Positions 45,424 through 57,313 are shown, numbered from the stretch's first letter. The stretch: 64,000 bases of DNA from Actinostola sp. cb2023 (GCA_033675265.1 JAUJYZ010000910.1:1-64000), one strand, 5' to 3'. Program-made: numbers and translations. The notes: generated from the sequence alone by a model not told the origin.

Positions 45424-47180
45424 TGCACGCTTGCCGTGTGTGTGTATTAATGCTTTTATAAAATAATTAGAAGGATTTCTTTCTTTAAAAATTCTTTATT
45501 TACGCGAATTTTGATTGATCAAATTTGCAATTCTCCTGAAAAGCGAGAAATCGTTCATCATCCAATCAAATCTCACGAAAGAAATCAGAATGGCAAAGCG
45601 ACAGTACTCAGTAGCGACTCGACATCTTTTATCAGTGCCGTATAAATAGTGTGTTGACAGGAAAAACGTTTTGAAGAATGCTCTTTTCTGTCAGAAAATT
45701 ACCGAAGAATGTTTGTTGCACTTCGTTTGTGTATCCTGTGAACACAAAACACGAAGAAAAGTGAGAAAAGCTGAGCTGATTCAATGAAGACGAATCGTCA
45801 AACTTTCTGAAATATTTGACAACTAGATGAATGAGCACGAAGTCAGGTAGCCAAATATCCACAGTTTTTGTCGTATTTTTGAATCTTTTCATCGTTTTTC
45901 TCGACAAGAATGTATAAACGATGGACGATTCTGAGACATTTGAAGATATTTTTTTTCTTTGACATATTTTACTAGAGATATGAATGTTCTGGCGAACCCG
46001 CCGTGTAGCTACAAGAATCGCTCTGTTTTTACTCTTTTGTGAGTATAAGCTTACTTAAATACGGCTATCTTTTCTTGATATTTTCAGTCGTACACTTGAG
46101 AAAATATTTGTAACAATAGAACTTACAGAACGGTTAGCATGTTATTGAGAAAACTGAGCAGTTAGATTTAGTTTTCTTCAGTTATTGTGGACAAAATAAT
46201 TGGACGATTCGTCGAGTTTCTTGGTGTGTTTGAAATTGAAGCTCAATTCTTGCAAATTGTCGGGTTAAAATCATCAAAATCACATCTAGGTAGAACTTGA
46301 ACTTAACTAAACAAGAAAAACTGTAATTCTATGGCTTATAATTAGCAAATAAAACATGTTTGACAACAGAAAAATATATATTTGTGGTCGATCAAATCCA
46401 CTGCATCGCTTCAAGGTTGTTCAAGGTCATCAAAACCATGTTTCTGTGCTCTTATATCACATAGCTTTTTAGCCAATCAGAGCGCGCGTTATATCATAGT
46501 TATTTTATAAATAGATTTAATATAATGTTGGTATGTAGATAGGTATTATATATAGGTTAAAAACGAAGGAGTGTTCAACTGTTGAACCACATTCACAAAC
46601 TCTAGCTATAATATCATTTTTGATGTAATACAACATAGGGAAGAATTTTTAACAAAGAGTTAATATATCAGTTGCATGACTACCTCCATGTCTCCGCTTT
46701 CATTATTACATTATTTTGTATCAACAACATACTAACCATGAGCTAATTTCAAACTTATTAGGTTTGGCTGAATTAAGCTCATTGTTAGTTCGACGTTTGC
46801 CCTAGGCCTAAACTTGTACATTATTTTATAGCTCCACATACATGTATATGGCTATTTTACTACTGAGATGCTTACATTCTCACTTGGGCCTAGATACCAC
46901 TATATTTGATATTCTTGTACATGTACAACACTCAAACACTCATTTTTTGGTTAAATGTTTTAATAAACTATTATTAATAGCTCCTTGTAATCTTGTAATC
47001 GATGTATATGACTATTTATATAAGCACTATTCAGTATGGATATATTGTGTACACTCCAACATTTTACCTAACAAAATAATTCAAACAATTTATTCAGTTA
47101 TTAACTTACAGATCTTCTCAAATATTTGTTTTTGAAAATGTCTGTCTCTGCATGTAAACCTATATGACATCATGATGCAT
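45424..47180. other. Non-coding stretch
   Basis: AT-rich with no supportable exon. The open frame 46842-47135 is Leu/Ile-rich by composition only. Confidence 0.4.
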
Positions 47181-47183
47181 TAC

Positions 47184-47376
47184 CTGATAACTGATACACC
47201 CTGAACTGAGGGAAGCTGTTTGATATCCATCTGTAGATGATGTCCAGGGCACTTTGCGTAAAGAAGGTATCCTGCTTGGTGTCATCTGACCACAAGTCAA
47301 GCACACGATGCATGTGATATTCCCCTCTTCCCATACCAGTCTCTTTGACATTCTCTTGTCTGGAGCCCCAGCTCAA
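47184..47376 (-). CDS. Probable exon, unrecognised
   Basis: Minus-strand frame with a GTAATG donor at 47183, reading GRGEYHMHRVLDLWSDD, TFFTQSALDIIYRWI and FPQFRVYQLSG. The upstream side has a CTCCAG that could be the acceptor. The amino-acid mix is typical of real protein. It lies just outside the Ginger element. Family unknown. Confidence 0.35.
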
Positions 47377-48250
47377 TCTTCATTTTATAATCAATTATAA
47401 ACAAGAGCTCGCCCTCCTTGATTATTTCCCTCGAAAACTACTTTCATTGACTGAATACAGTTATAAAGCTACTTCCTATTATGTAGTGTACCCATTCAAT
47501 GCAATTATTGAAAGTCTGAAGATGCGAAGTCTGAGAAATAAATATTCATTCAAGGCCTACCTTGCCAATTTGGGCAGTTTTTCACGATGTCAGTCTAAAT
47601 CGATGAAATTGTACTCCGATTGTTCCACATTCTCGGCTATACATGGTACAGACACTAAGAGGCATGAAAGAGCTTTTATATTACAACTTAAAAGCGTCCA
47701 GATAAGAAAACTTTTGGTTCTTCCGCTCACACAGACCGGTGTCACAGCGATTTCTGCCCCCAGCAATTTCTGTACCACGAGGGGAGAGGAGGGGGGCAGA
47801 AATCGCTAGCGATTTTTGTACTTATTGTATTTACGCTTGGGAAGCGAAGAAAACACCGATTTCTAATTATTTGATCGATTCATTTAATAAAAGTAACCAA
47901 AGAAAATAAGTTTGAATACCCTAACTGAATTAAGCTCATTGTTAGTTATATTTTTGTGCAAAATCCCGGCTGACAAAGTCAAGTTAATAACTTGATGATG
48001 TATCGAGAAACTTTATGATATATTGAGAAAGATCAGGAGTTTATGGTATGTATCTTGTATTACATAAACGAAGTGAAGAAAGATAAATATTACATTTTGG
48101 CCTTTAAAGTTTTCATCACGGATATTGATTTATTTTGTCACACAATCATGGAAGGGGTCAGAGCCTGGGGAGCAACGTCACCCAGTATTTTCGCACCAAA
48201 CATTTTTTTATAGAAACGTGCTGAAACCTTTGATCACTGTTTTCATCAAA

Positions 48251-48529
48251 ATGGAACAACAAGAATACAAAGAAATTCGAAAGTTTGTAACCAATAATAT
48301 ATATTCGCCAACTCTTAGTAGATCACAGAAAAAGTCTTTCAAAAGATCCTGCGAAAAATATGTCGTGAGAGATGGCAGACTTTACAGAATTAGTGGTACC
48401 AAAACGATTCTAGTTTTAAAAGGAAAGGAAGAGAAAGATCAGGCATTTCTGGAGTGTCATTATTCACAATTTGGTGGCCATTATGGTAGGGATAACACCC
48501 TAAATAAAATAAAATATATTATTGGCCAG
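48251..48529 (+). pseudogene. Ginger integrase, exon with first half of H2C2 zinc motif
   Basis: The ATG at 48251 opens MEQQEYKEIRKFVTNN, then CEKYVVRDGRLYRI and HYSQFGGHYGRDNTLNKIK. The H-x-S-x-F-G-G-H-Y-G-R-D-x-T pattern is the His half of the integrase H2C2 zinc finger. A GT follows GGCCAG at 48530, in a place where integrases continue with YWP. The Cys half is in the next exon. Confidence 0.7.
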
Positions 48530-48730
48530 GTTTCTATGGAGAAACCCTTGAAATGGTAAATAATAAAAGTTAATGTACCAAATAAATCAAATGTTTATAA
48601 TATTTATTTGCAAATCATAACATAAGCTTAATTCAGCTTTAGTGATTATTAATTAATGATTAATGTAATTATAGTAGTTAGTCAATTGTTAGTCATATTT
48701 AATTAAGTGAACAATTTTGCTCTTAAACAG

Positions 48731-49033
48731 TGACAATCATGTGACAGATGCCAAAGAAACACAAGAGATGACCAGAGGTCAATGGGTGTGTTACAAGTCA
48801 CTCCTGAGGTGTGGTACCTCCTTGGGATGGACTTGATCGATGCACAGAAAAGAACAAAGAATGGAAATCGGTACATCATGACGGTCACAGACTATTTTTC
48901 AAAATATGTTGAGGCCATTCCATTACCTGAAAAATCTGCAACAGCTGTCGCTAAAGGGATGTTTACCTTATTTTGTCGTTGTGGTGCCCCGGTACATGTG
49001 ATAAGTGATCAGGGAGGAGAGTTTGTCAATAAG
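48731..49033 (+). pseudogene. Ginger integrase core exon (D, D)
   Basis: Begins with CDRCQRNTRDDQRSM (Cys half of the zinc motif), then LLGMDLIDAQKR (first catalytic Asp), IMTVTDYFSKYVEAIPL, and CGAPVHVISDQGGEFVNK (second catalytic Asp). This is a clear rve core. A GTGATC donor follows at 49034. The codon directly after the AG at 48729-48730 is TGA in frame, so either the true acceptor differs or the copy is mutated. Confidence 0.85.
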
Positions 49034-49356
49034 GTGATCATACACAGCATGCATGTGTCATAATTTGGTGTTGTGATGCATGCATATATGGTGGTACATG
49101 TACCAGCTAGCTGGTTGGGAAGTCCTCATCTTTAGTCAAAAAATGAAAAAATGTATGAAATTATACCAAAAGAACAGCCTTTATATTAGGACTGAGGACA
49201 ATATACACTCACTCTTATTTTGAACAACTAGCAATATTTTAAGCAATAATTATGTTTTGACTAGCCCCAGAAAAAAGCTGCCTCTCATCAGGATTGACTT
49301 GAACTCTGATCCTGAAAAAAACACTTGATGTTCTATCATTAATTTCATTAATTTCA

Positions 49357-49425
49357 GTTACTCCATTGTAAAGCGCATTGAGACGTTGTGAAATGCACTA
49401 TAAAAGTACCGAGCTACTAAGGCTC
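49357..49425 (+). repeat. L2-like LINE/SINE tail fragment
   Basis: TTGTAAAGCGCATTGAGACG followed by TTGTGAAATGCACTATAAAAG matches the tails at 52533 and 57534. AAGCGC...GCGCTATATAA is the typical end of L2-type non-LTR elements and their SINEs. Nested in a Ginger intron. Confidence 0.55.
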
Positions 49426-49579
49426 AGTTCGCATGTTCTGAATCTAATTAGATCAAAGAACACCACCTAATTATCTTTTGTTTTAATTGCATTTGGCATG
49501 TGAAATGCTATGTCTGAATGGGCCTTAGAGTCAGATTTACCGAACAGCCAATTAATGTTATTACCATCTATACTCACAG

Positions 49580-49676
49580 GTCTCTGAGTGTTTATTAAAA
49601 GAATTCCAAGTCAATCAGAGGATAACTCGTCTTATCACACTGGGCTCGATGAACCCACTAATCAGACATTGAAAAA
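49580..49676 (+). pseudogene. Ginger integrase exon with catalytic Glu, frameshifted
   Basis: CACAG acceptor, then VSECLLKEFQVNQRIT, and after a 1-bp loss near 49630 SYHTGLDEPTNQTLKK. This is the usual S-x-Y-H-P-x-T-x-G-L-x-E region; the Glu of LDE would be the third catalytic residue. The exon end splices in phase to TLRKLASENQ. Confidence 0.65.
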
Positions 49677-49952
49677 GTAATTATATAACTTTCTATTGCT
49701 ATTGCTATTGCTATTGCTTTCTATTTCTTACAGTCAAAGTATGATAACTGTGAATGCCTAAAATATGTCTGGAATGTTCATTGTGTTCTGACCAATCACA
49801 TGTTTTCTATACACTGACTGTAATATAGACTTAATTTTGTTAATAGCCTTTTCCTATACTCTTAGTAGTCTACCTACATGATACACTAGTTCTTTGTAGT
49901 ACTATTTATTAAAGAACATTAAATAATGTATTGTGCTTATAACCTATCACAG

Positions 49953-50333
49953 AACTCTCAGGAAACTGGCATCAGAGAACCAAGAGAATTGGGAAGATTA
50001 TCTAGAAGGTGCTGTATTTGCAATCAATACAAATACCAGTACAACAACCAGATACAGTAGCACCCCAGTAGCACCTGACCCTCAGCCTATGAACCCAGAC
50101 AACATCACCCCAAGATCACCAGAGCCACCTATGACCCCAGACAACATCACCTCAACATCACCAGAGCCTGAGGATAAGCACAGTGTCTGCAAATGAAATG
50201 AAAGATATCGAAGACATACTTTCGTCAGACAGTGACAGCGATGAAACTATCAAATATGATGATGATCCTCAAATAGCAATCTTCAACAATATAATAACGA
50301 ACATGATTATAAGACACTCAAAACACACTTAGA
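49953..50333 (+). pseudogene. Ginger integrase C-terminal exon and linker
   Basis: TATCACAG acceptor, then TLRKLASENQENWEDYLEGA, VFAINTNTST (integrase region after the Glu helix), and a Pro-rich linker with the repeat PMxPDNITxxSPEP. The frame stops at 50196. The next frame continues with an acidic stretch (DIEDILSSDSDSDETIKYDD), suggesting one shift. Confidence 0.65.
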
Positions 50334-50466
50334 TAGTATTATGCATGAGCTGCATGCATAAAAAAAAAAGAAGAAAGAAAAAAAAGCTGGTACTATGATC
50401 TTTCCTCAACTGGCCATTCTGAGATGTACCCCAACCTCAAAATGATTGATCTGCCATTCATTATTA

Positions 50467-50682
50467 CAGCGAGGACACACTAACCGGGACCACTTGAGCT
50501 AAACTGACCAATCAGATTACACCTGAAAATAATCACATTCCAACAAAAGTCATCTGCGCCAATCATCATTATGACTATAATGCTGATTGGCCCATACAAC
50601 TTTTCTTGGAATGTGATTATTTCCAGGTGTAATCTGATTGGTCAGTTTTGCTCAAGTGGTCCCGGTTAGTGTGTCCTCACTG
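50467..50682. mobile_element. TA-flanked MITE nested in Ginger
   Basis: CAGCGAGGACACACTAACCG and its mirror (CGGTTAGTGTGTCCTCACTG) enclose 216 bp with long arms (about 90 bp) and TA outside both ends (50465-50466 and 50683-50684). The terminus resembles CAGTGTGGACACTCGAACC of the 4809 MITE. Confidence 0.8.
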
Positions 50683-50689
50683 TAAAAGT

Positions 50690-51336
50690 GGAGTGTTTTC
50701 AGATGAACAGTCTGATCAGTTGGTGGATGCAATTAATGAAGAATTTCCAAACGCTGATGAAGAGGTAAAAAGCAAAGTCCTCTTCCCTGAAGCACTTATT
50801 AGAATATGTTCAAGAGCATGTAACATATCAAGCGATGATGCTGAGAAATTCTTAAATAAAAGCAACCTGAGTGAAAGGCAACAAACAACCTCAAGAAGTG
50901 TTCCAAAGAAGCGTCCTAAGAAGTCAGGTTTATATCATAAAAGCAAGAAGCAAAGGACAAAAGACACAAGAGATGAAGAAGTGCAGTTTGTAGAAGAGAA
51001 AAAGAGAACCCTCTGCCTGCAGATCACATGTTGAGGCCAGACTTTTCTAGCCTCTTGTCTGGAATAGATTGCAGACTTATAACCGGTAATGATGTTCTGA
51101 ATGATCAGCATATCATGGTGTTCCAAATTCGTTTGCACAAGGAGTTTCCAGACATAGATGGCTTTCTCTCTACAGCCATTGGTATAGCAGACCAGTTCCC
51201 TCCAATTAATTACAAACGTTTCATTCAAATTTTGCACACAGGAGATTATCATTGGGTGTGTATCTCCAACATTGGATGCCATAATGCTAATTTTGTCTCA
51301 TTATATGACAGTAAGTACAAAAATGTCGGGAAATGA
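50690..51336 (+). pseudogene. Ginger ULP1-like (C48) cysteine protease part
   Basis: The first frame (to 51034) gives SGVFSDEQSDQLVDAINEEF, then a basic KKRPKKSG linker and EEVQFVEEKKR. After a one-base shift the frame to 51336 reads LRPDFSSLLSGIDCRLITGN, DVLNDQHIM, FPDIDGF, FIQILHTGDYHWVCISNIGC and VSLYDSKYKN. The LND, the HWV His and the YDS Asp match the ULP1/SENP layout in order. The Q-x-G-x-D-C-G block with the catalytic Cys is not found before the stop, so the enzyme is truncated. In Ginger elements this domain's role is not established. Confidence 0.65.
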
Positions 51337-51648
51337 GGCATCACTTATGGCATTGTATATCTTCAAATCAAGTCAGTCCATTCCCTTGTAGAAAAAATTC
51401 CAACACTTCTCAACATCTTGAACCAAAGACAGTATCTGAAAAAAGACAGGAGTTATGAAAAAAGATCCTGGCTTTGTGACAGCTGTTAATTAATTAATTA
51501 CCACAGTAATGGGCTCCTGCCACAGCGATATGACATATGAACAAAACAAAACAAAAACAGCATTTAAAAGTCTTATATATTTAAATTAAGCTGATAATTA
51601 TAAACCATTGCACAAGTTTGCATGTTTTGAACCTGTATAGAACACATA

Positions 51649-51926
51649 CAGTCATTTGCAAAAATTATGGCCGCTACGAAATATCAATATATCAATATAT
51701 CAGGTGCATTATGGGTAATGAAATAATACTATTTTGAGATTAAACAAAACAAAATTTACAAACAACAAACATAAGACTAAAATAAACATCATACTAAATA
51801 TTTCTACCAACTTTGCTGGCGTTAATCCGCTTTAAGGGGAATTTTCGATTATTTAATTACCCATAATGCACCCAATATATTTATATATTGATATTTCTTA
51901 GCGGCCAGAATTTGTGCAAATGACTG
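51649..51926. mobile_element. TA-flanked MITE nested in Ginger, 278 bp
   Basis: CAGTCATTTGCAAAAATTAT with GGCCGC inward is mirrored by GCGGCCAGAATTTGTGCAAA and TGACTG. TA lies outside both ends (51647-51648 and 51927-51928). Inner arms share GTGCATTATGGGTAATG. Typical Tc1/mariner-type MITE. Confidence 0.8.
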
Positions 51927-53554
51927 TATATAAGCTTTATATATATAGATTCATATATTAGTAGCCCTAAATTAGCTATCGTATAAAACGTTTCTACTGT
52001 ATTTTTAGTAACCTTTCATTTCATTATCGCGATCATAAATTAAAACATATCTAGCAGCTAGTTGATACTGTATTAAACGAAAAACTTACGTTTGTCAATG
52101 AGTCTCGCTCACGCTAGCTATTTTAAAAATCCTTTTTATCTTTGTCTTGGATGATTTCAAGTGAAATATATTATAATTCTAACGTAATTCAGTGTAACTG
52201 TCAGTTCGTACATGAACACAAGTTCAGGAACGATATCTAAATGGTACAAAAATCGCTGGAGGCAGAAATCGCTGTGACACTGGCACACTATCGAACGACT
52301 GGTGAATAAGAACTATAAATATTGACGTTCACTCCAATCGAAGCAGGAACATCCTTCCACAGAGCTGTATGGTCGACACACTTTGTAAGAGCCTCGTGGT
52401 GTATACTGAGTACTGTATGTGCTGAAATGTTCCCAATAAAATATTTGAAACAACAAGAAATAAGTGTTTGGTTCGTTTTATCAAAACCGGAAATGTCATG
52501 CAATGTTAGCCGCTGACCGGAAGGGAGATCACTTGAGACAATGTGAAATGCGCTATATAAGAACCGATTTAATATTATTATTATTATCGTTATCAATATA
52601 TGACGAATAGACATTCTCACATCTTGAAATGACATATAAGATACAATTTGTTGATGAAAATTACTTTGTGTGCATTAGTTATTCAAGTGAATTTGCTGCA
52701 CAGTTCTTGTCTGAAAGTTTGTAAAAAATTGCTTTAATTCAGTCAGTAATTGATTACAATCATGTTTCTTTTTCACAGATTTCCCTTTTTGGAAATTATT
52801 CTGATGACGCCTCCAACACAATGACAGGCAAACAACACATACATGTACTGTCTATATTGAGTGATAACATTTTTTTTAAAAGTATGTTACTATTTGGAAA
52901 GGTTCGGGCTGTTTTAAATGGGTAATATAGTCTGGATGCTACTACAATACCTATTGTTATATATCAAGTGTCAAAGTTCGTTTTTTCTCGGCTACTCATT
53001 GGACAAGATGTCGAGAGATGGTATCAATGTGAGAGCGATCACATTCTACTGTTTCCCAGCAACATAAATATTACATTTCTGTCCTGAAGACTAAGTCTTG
53101 GCATAATAAGCCAGGACAGAATTGTAACCATTCAAGCAACAAATCTCTTATATTATTGAAATTTAATTAATTGAATTATCTGACTTTTTCTATTTTGTCA
53201 ACATAAAAAAGATGCATATATATAAGCCAAAGTTCTCTTCCTTTTCTTTTTCTTTTTCTTATTTTCATTTTGATAAAAAAAATGGTGAGTGGAGTGCAAT
53301 TTGGTCTGAAATCATACAAGTGAATACAAATTGCATTCCCGCATAGCTGGAGTGCAATTTGTTTAATCACGAGTATGATTTCAGAACAAAATGGTATGAC
53401 ACAAAGTTTAATTACATTGTACCACTTAATGATATCCATTTTGAAATCTTTTGATAAAGGAAAACATATCGAAGAACAAACAAATATTTTTTTCATATAA
53501 GCTTAAGTTATCTGTATTATTGATTGGCTAAAAGATGACATGTCTATTTTCTGA

Positions 53555-53920
53555 TTGGGTAATCTCAAAATGGTGCAATTTGTAGCTCAAAATGGTGCAA
53601 TAAATAAATTTGCATCCTTTTTAACCAATTATATTGCAGGATTTGCTAGTGATTTCAAAATGGATCTGATAATAAATAATGTGAAGAGTTCTAGCTCTTT
53701 CTTTTATCCTCATATTATTAACATTGTCTGTCACTACAATCTAACCTTTTTCAAATTTGTTTTAGATGAGCTGGCCAAAATCAACCCCCCCCCCCCCCCC
53801 CCCCCCAAAAAAAAAGAAAGAACAAGAAAAAGAAGAAGAACGCCAACGCCAAGAACTAGATAGTTTCCTCCAAACTTATATAGTATATACAGATTTATTG
53901 TGTGCACTAGGATATTATAA
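53555..53920 (+). other. Open frame with poly-C and charged tail (unit 1)
   Basis: A frame of about 100 codons runs through a C-run (53789-53808). A TTTTAG at 53759-53764 could be an acceptor to an exon reading ELAK, a poly-Pro stretch, then KKKEQEKEEERQRQELD. The poly-C length varies between units, so the frame is not stable. Coding status uncertain. Confidence 0.25.
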
Positions 53921-54741
53921 TAATCATGATTAAATTTGTTTGCTATGACTTATCAATTTACCTGATCATTTTCACTATATATTTATATCTTAGCATCAAC
54001 ACAGTTCATTTCCTTTCCATTTACCAGATAAAATACATACTGTACATATCATAACTCTCGGCTTCCAGTAATTGGCTTTAGCCCGCATTAGCATATATAT
54101 ATATGTGTGTACATATTATAATGTAATATTGTGTAAATTAATCTATACCGGTTAATAATTAATGAAAGCATTGTTTGATCGTTTGATACTCGGTATACGG
54201 TAGTTGAAGTTTTGAGCTTTATGGCTCAGACTAGAGTCTTAACTTTTCGATAGTTTCCTCCAAACTTATATAGTATTACTTGAGAATGTGGAGAGTAGGT
54301 GCCATTGGTAGCAGCATGAAAAGGAGCTGTTCTATGTGCTACTAAATGTATATAAAGTTAAACTTGTTTTTAAAATAGCTGGTTTGCATACAAGACAGTG
54401 TTAATTCATCGAACTATAGACAGAATTTTGCTTTCATTTGTACTTTTAGGCTGGAAAAACACTGTTTTTCATTCTTCAGGCTATCCAAAGAGTCCCCAAT
54501 CATTAGTGCAAATTATGCTTGCGCAAATGATAAGAGGTGTGTAGACTTCCTATGCGAGTCTATGGACTTGTAGTATCAGTAAGGTGCTGAGTAAGGTGCT
54601 GAGTGGCTGGGTGCTCAGATTCATATGTTAAACTAGAAATAGCCAAGGAAATTCCAATCCACCATGGTGTAGTTTTAATTGCTGATCATTATAGATAATC
54701 CCTTCCATTTCACCTCACAGTTATTATATTTTTATTTTTAG

Positions 54742-55310
54742 AATTGTTTCACGACAGGCCATCCTTCTATTTGAGAGACCAAACCCACAGTATCCAAGGC
54801 AGACCATGGCAACTAAAAAGGCTGGCCTTGATCTGGCTGCCAAAAGGTCAAGTACAGGCTTTTTGGAAGCTGTGTGTATGACTGAGACATTCTTAAGCCC
54901 CTCTTCTGTGGAGGAACAAACTGTGATATCTAACAGAATGGAGGGGATGTTCCCTGGTCGGATAAGAAGCCCCGAGATATATTCAAAGGTGATGTGATTC
55001 ACCTCTGAGGTTAGTGCATTATTATTATGATGATGATGATTTTCAGTAAAATTGACACATTTGTTGTAAGTACAAATTTATTTATGTGTCAATGCAACAG
55101 GTAATGAAATTAGCTGATATTGAGGAGGACCTACCTCTTATTTGGGAATACATCCAAAACAAGGTCGCCCCATTTGTTACAGAATGTTTCTGTGGGGATC
55201 ATGACTCCAATTCCATAACTGCGGCAACAGTACTGCCGACCGCAACCAATCAATCTGTACATGTGTGGGAGATGTTGTCCAACATGAAGCAACCTCTCTC
55301 AAAGAAGGAG
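54742..55310 (+). CDS. Two-exon coding piece, unrecognised (unit 1)
   Basis: Exons 54742-54988 and 55101-55310, with TTTTTAG and CAACAG acceptors and GTGATG and GTACTT donors. They join in phase: ILLFERPNPQYPRQTMATKK, GFLEAVCMTETFLSP and IRSPEIYSK, then VMKLADIEEDLPLIWEYIQN and VAPFVTECFCGDHDSN. Open through both exons and unchanged in unit 2, which argues for real coding sequence. No family recognised, and no start or terminal exon found. Confidence 0.5.
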
Positions 55311-55585
55311 GTACTTAATTATAAAGTTTAATTATTCTTATTTTTAAGCAGATAGAATTTGAAGGACATAACCTCGTTAGTAATATAATTAAGGGTTAAT
55401 TAAAGCTTGTTTTCAGGTTTGAAAATGTTTCCAACTGAAACTAGGAAAATCTATTTCGACTGGTCAGGAGATGACATTATTCTATATTGAATATTGATAA
55501 CATATACCCAATTAGCAATTATCTGTTAGCAATCCTACATGCATGGTTAACTTCAAATAATCCTGACGGACATACGACAAGTTTC

Positions 55586-55587
<2 letters not shown>

Positions 55588-55619
<32 letters not shown>

Positions 55620-55765
55620 TTTATTGCTTATATTGCGCATTTTAACATTGGAATATGATGCGCATTACACAACACTATTCATCAAAGACCTCTGGCTAAA
55701 ACCAATCGATGATTCTATCAGAGCCCTCGCTTTCAGTGCAAGGAAATAAAACATGCAAATAACAT
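55588..55765 (-). mobile_element. L2-like/SINE fragment (unit 1)
   Basis: On the minus strand it reads TGTGTAATGCGCATCATATT and ends ATGCGCAATATAAGCAATAA followed by an ATT microsatellite, the layout of an L2-type tail. Mirrored in unit 2 at 60597-60760 with a shorter AAT run. Confidence 0.5.
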
Positions 55766-55769
55766 GAAT

Positions 55770-56990
55770 AATATTGATAAAAGATTAATAATGGTGAAAT
55801 ACTAATACTAAATGAGTTTGCTAATATGCTAATGAGTTGTCTACCATATTGCCAAATAAAATCTGCTGAACGTACTACAAAGAAATACCCTTTTCAGTAC
55901 AGTTATATAATTTATATGTTATGTTCAAATAAGCTGTTAGTGGTCTAGCTCCGGCTTCTGGGAACATTCAAATGTAAGCACGCCGTACTATGCTTGGATA
56001 CCGTTAGCTTTGTTAAGCACGTTCTAGAATGGTGAGTTCTTTTACGCTAAAAAATTTTTTCATGCAGGTAAATTATGTCAAGTCCACAGAAAGTACAATA
56101 AGAATAACAATTTAAAATTTAAACGTCTTCACGCAGATTATTTCCGTATAATTTAGTTGGCAATAAGGTTTACAGCTTCAGGGAAATGGTCAATTGCAAA
56201 TAGAAAACTGTTTAAATCTCTATGGTCAGCCAAAATTGTAGACATTTTTTTACGCACTTGTAATCTCGTAAAAGTAATTATGTTGGGAAGCCAATCAAGT
56301 GTTACACAGTTACGCATAAATTATCTTGCGGTTGGGAAGCCAATCAAGTGTTACACACTTATGCATAAATTATCTTGCCGTAATTCCGTTGTGAAGGCTA
56401 CGCGCCGAGGGCTAATGCAAAGGACATGGAAGAAGAAGGAAAAACGTAGTATTTTCGTTAAAAACGGCATTGCAAGAGAGCGACTTCATTTGTATAAAAC
56501 AGATATACGGGGAGTTGTTTTATCATATGAAAGATTGGCCGAAATTAGACGTTTGTTGTTGCTATATTTTTGCACGGGAATGGTTGCCCTCCAGATATCT
56601 TAATGAAGTGGATATTAAGTTCACAGTTCTGGGCTTCAGTTAAATTAAACACTTTGAAGAAAAGGAACGCTAAAATACAATGGGTCTTGAAAAATATCCA
56701 CTTCAAACAATGCACCTGGTATTATTTTGACATGCATCATAGAAGAATGCTTTACTTCGATGGAACAGACAAAAACATATTCAGCTTTACATTATATTTT
56801 GTCAAAACAATATTAGTGGGTTTCTTAATTAACTAATAGTAATTACACAAACACAGAAGCAATTAAGTAAAACGTGATGTTTGCAATACGCCGTGAATTG
56901 CATGAACACGTATTTTTTCCATCTAGTGTGATGTAGTAGTTAAGTAAATAATAAGTTCAATAACTTATTCTATCAGCTATTTCGCATCAG
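55770..56990. other. Rest of unit 1, no clear gene
   Basis: Open frames at 56157-56603 and 56570-56836 are not frame-stable between units (unit 2 differs by indels near 61240, 61445 and 61500). A 47-bp direct repeat around GGGAAGCCAATCAAGTGTTA occurs at 56285 and 56334. Confidence 0.4.
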
Positions 56991-57014
56991 TGTTTTTCTT
57001 ATTGAAAACGAGAT

Positions 57015-57077
57015 GCATGGATTTCATTAAGCATGGAACGGAAGTTTCTCTATCAGGTGCTGATTTGGACAAACTTG
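57015..57077 (+). CDS. Possible short exon between units
   Basis: ATGGATTTC... reads MDFIKHGTEVSLSGADLDKL up to a GTATGT donor at 57078. The border and composition are exon-like. It lies in the 556-bp single-copy gap between the two duplicated units. Confidence 0.25.
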
Positions 57078-57313
57078 GTATGTAAATATGAATATAATGA
57101 TTTTAGCTTTCACAGCAAACAACACATACCAACAACCAATACCTTGCGACATTTTATGATAATTTGTATTAACATGCAATGAGGGAAGTGGGTGGGTGGG
57201 ACTGTGTGTGGTCTAGCTTATTGCTGAATGTTATATTTTCTTTTTCATGAAATGTCAGAACAAAGAGGTACGTTTCTTTCAGTAATATTTATGATCTTAT
57301 ATTACAAGGGACA

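Larger units (their letters stand above)
47740..52279. mobile_element. Ginger-like DNA transposon, 4540 bp, TIRs and TSD
   Basis: The ends are TGTCACAGCGATTTCTGCC, inverted at the right with an extended match of 35 in 38 bases. The flanking 4-bp repeats are CCGG (47736-47739) and CTGG (52280-52283), differing by one C-to-T at a CpG. Ginger elements are known for TGTNR ends, 4-bp target duplications, integrases related to Gypsy integrase, and frequent OTU/ULP1 protease domains. All are seen here. Integrase exons lie at 48251-50210 and the protease at 50690-51336. Two MITEs and an L2-like tail are nested inside. Frameshifts indicate it is dead. Confidence 0.8.
52533..56990. repeat. 4.46-kb direct duplication, unit 1
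   Basis: Repeated at 57547-61990 with offsets of 5000-5014 and very few differences (poly-C length, a few indels, scattered substitutions). It starts inside an L2-like tail (TTGAGACAATGTGAAATGCG) and ends at CTATTTCGCATC, the same sequence that starts the DUF3987 elements. Confidence 0.9.

Noticed and set aside
46842..47135. 97-codon membrane-protein-like ORF
   Set aside because: Hydrophobic by AT-rich composition. No recognisable family or splice support.
48251..50196. Gypsy-type LTR retrotransposon
   Set aside because: The integrase is split by phase-consistent introns, there are no gag/RT/RNase H parts and no LTRs, and TGTCA inverted ends with a 4-bp duplication enclose it. Ginger fits better.
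53555..53863. 102-codon ORF through a poly-C run, duplicated at 58567
   Set aside because: The frame depends on homopolymer length, which differs between copies. Kept only as an uncertain feature.
56157..56836. 148- and 88-codon ORFs in the duplicated unit
   Set aside because: Frames change between the two units through indels and show no motif.
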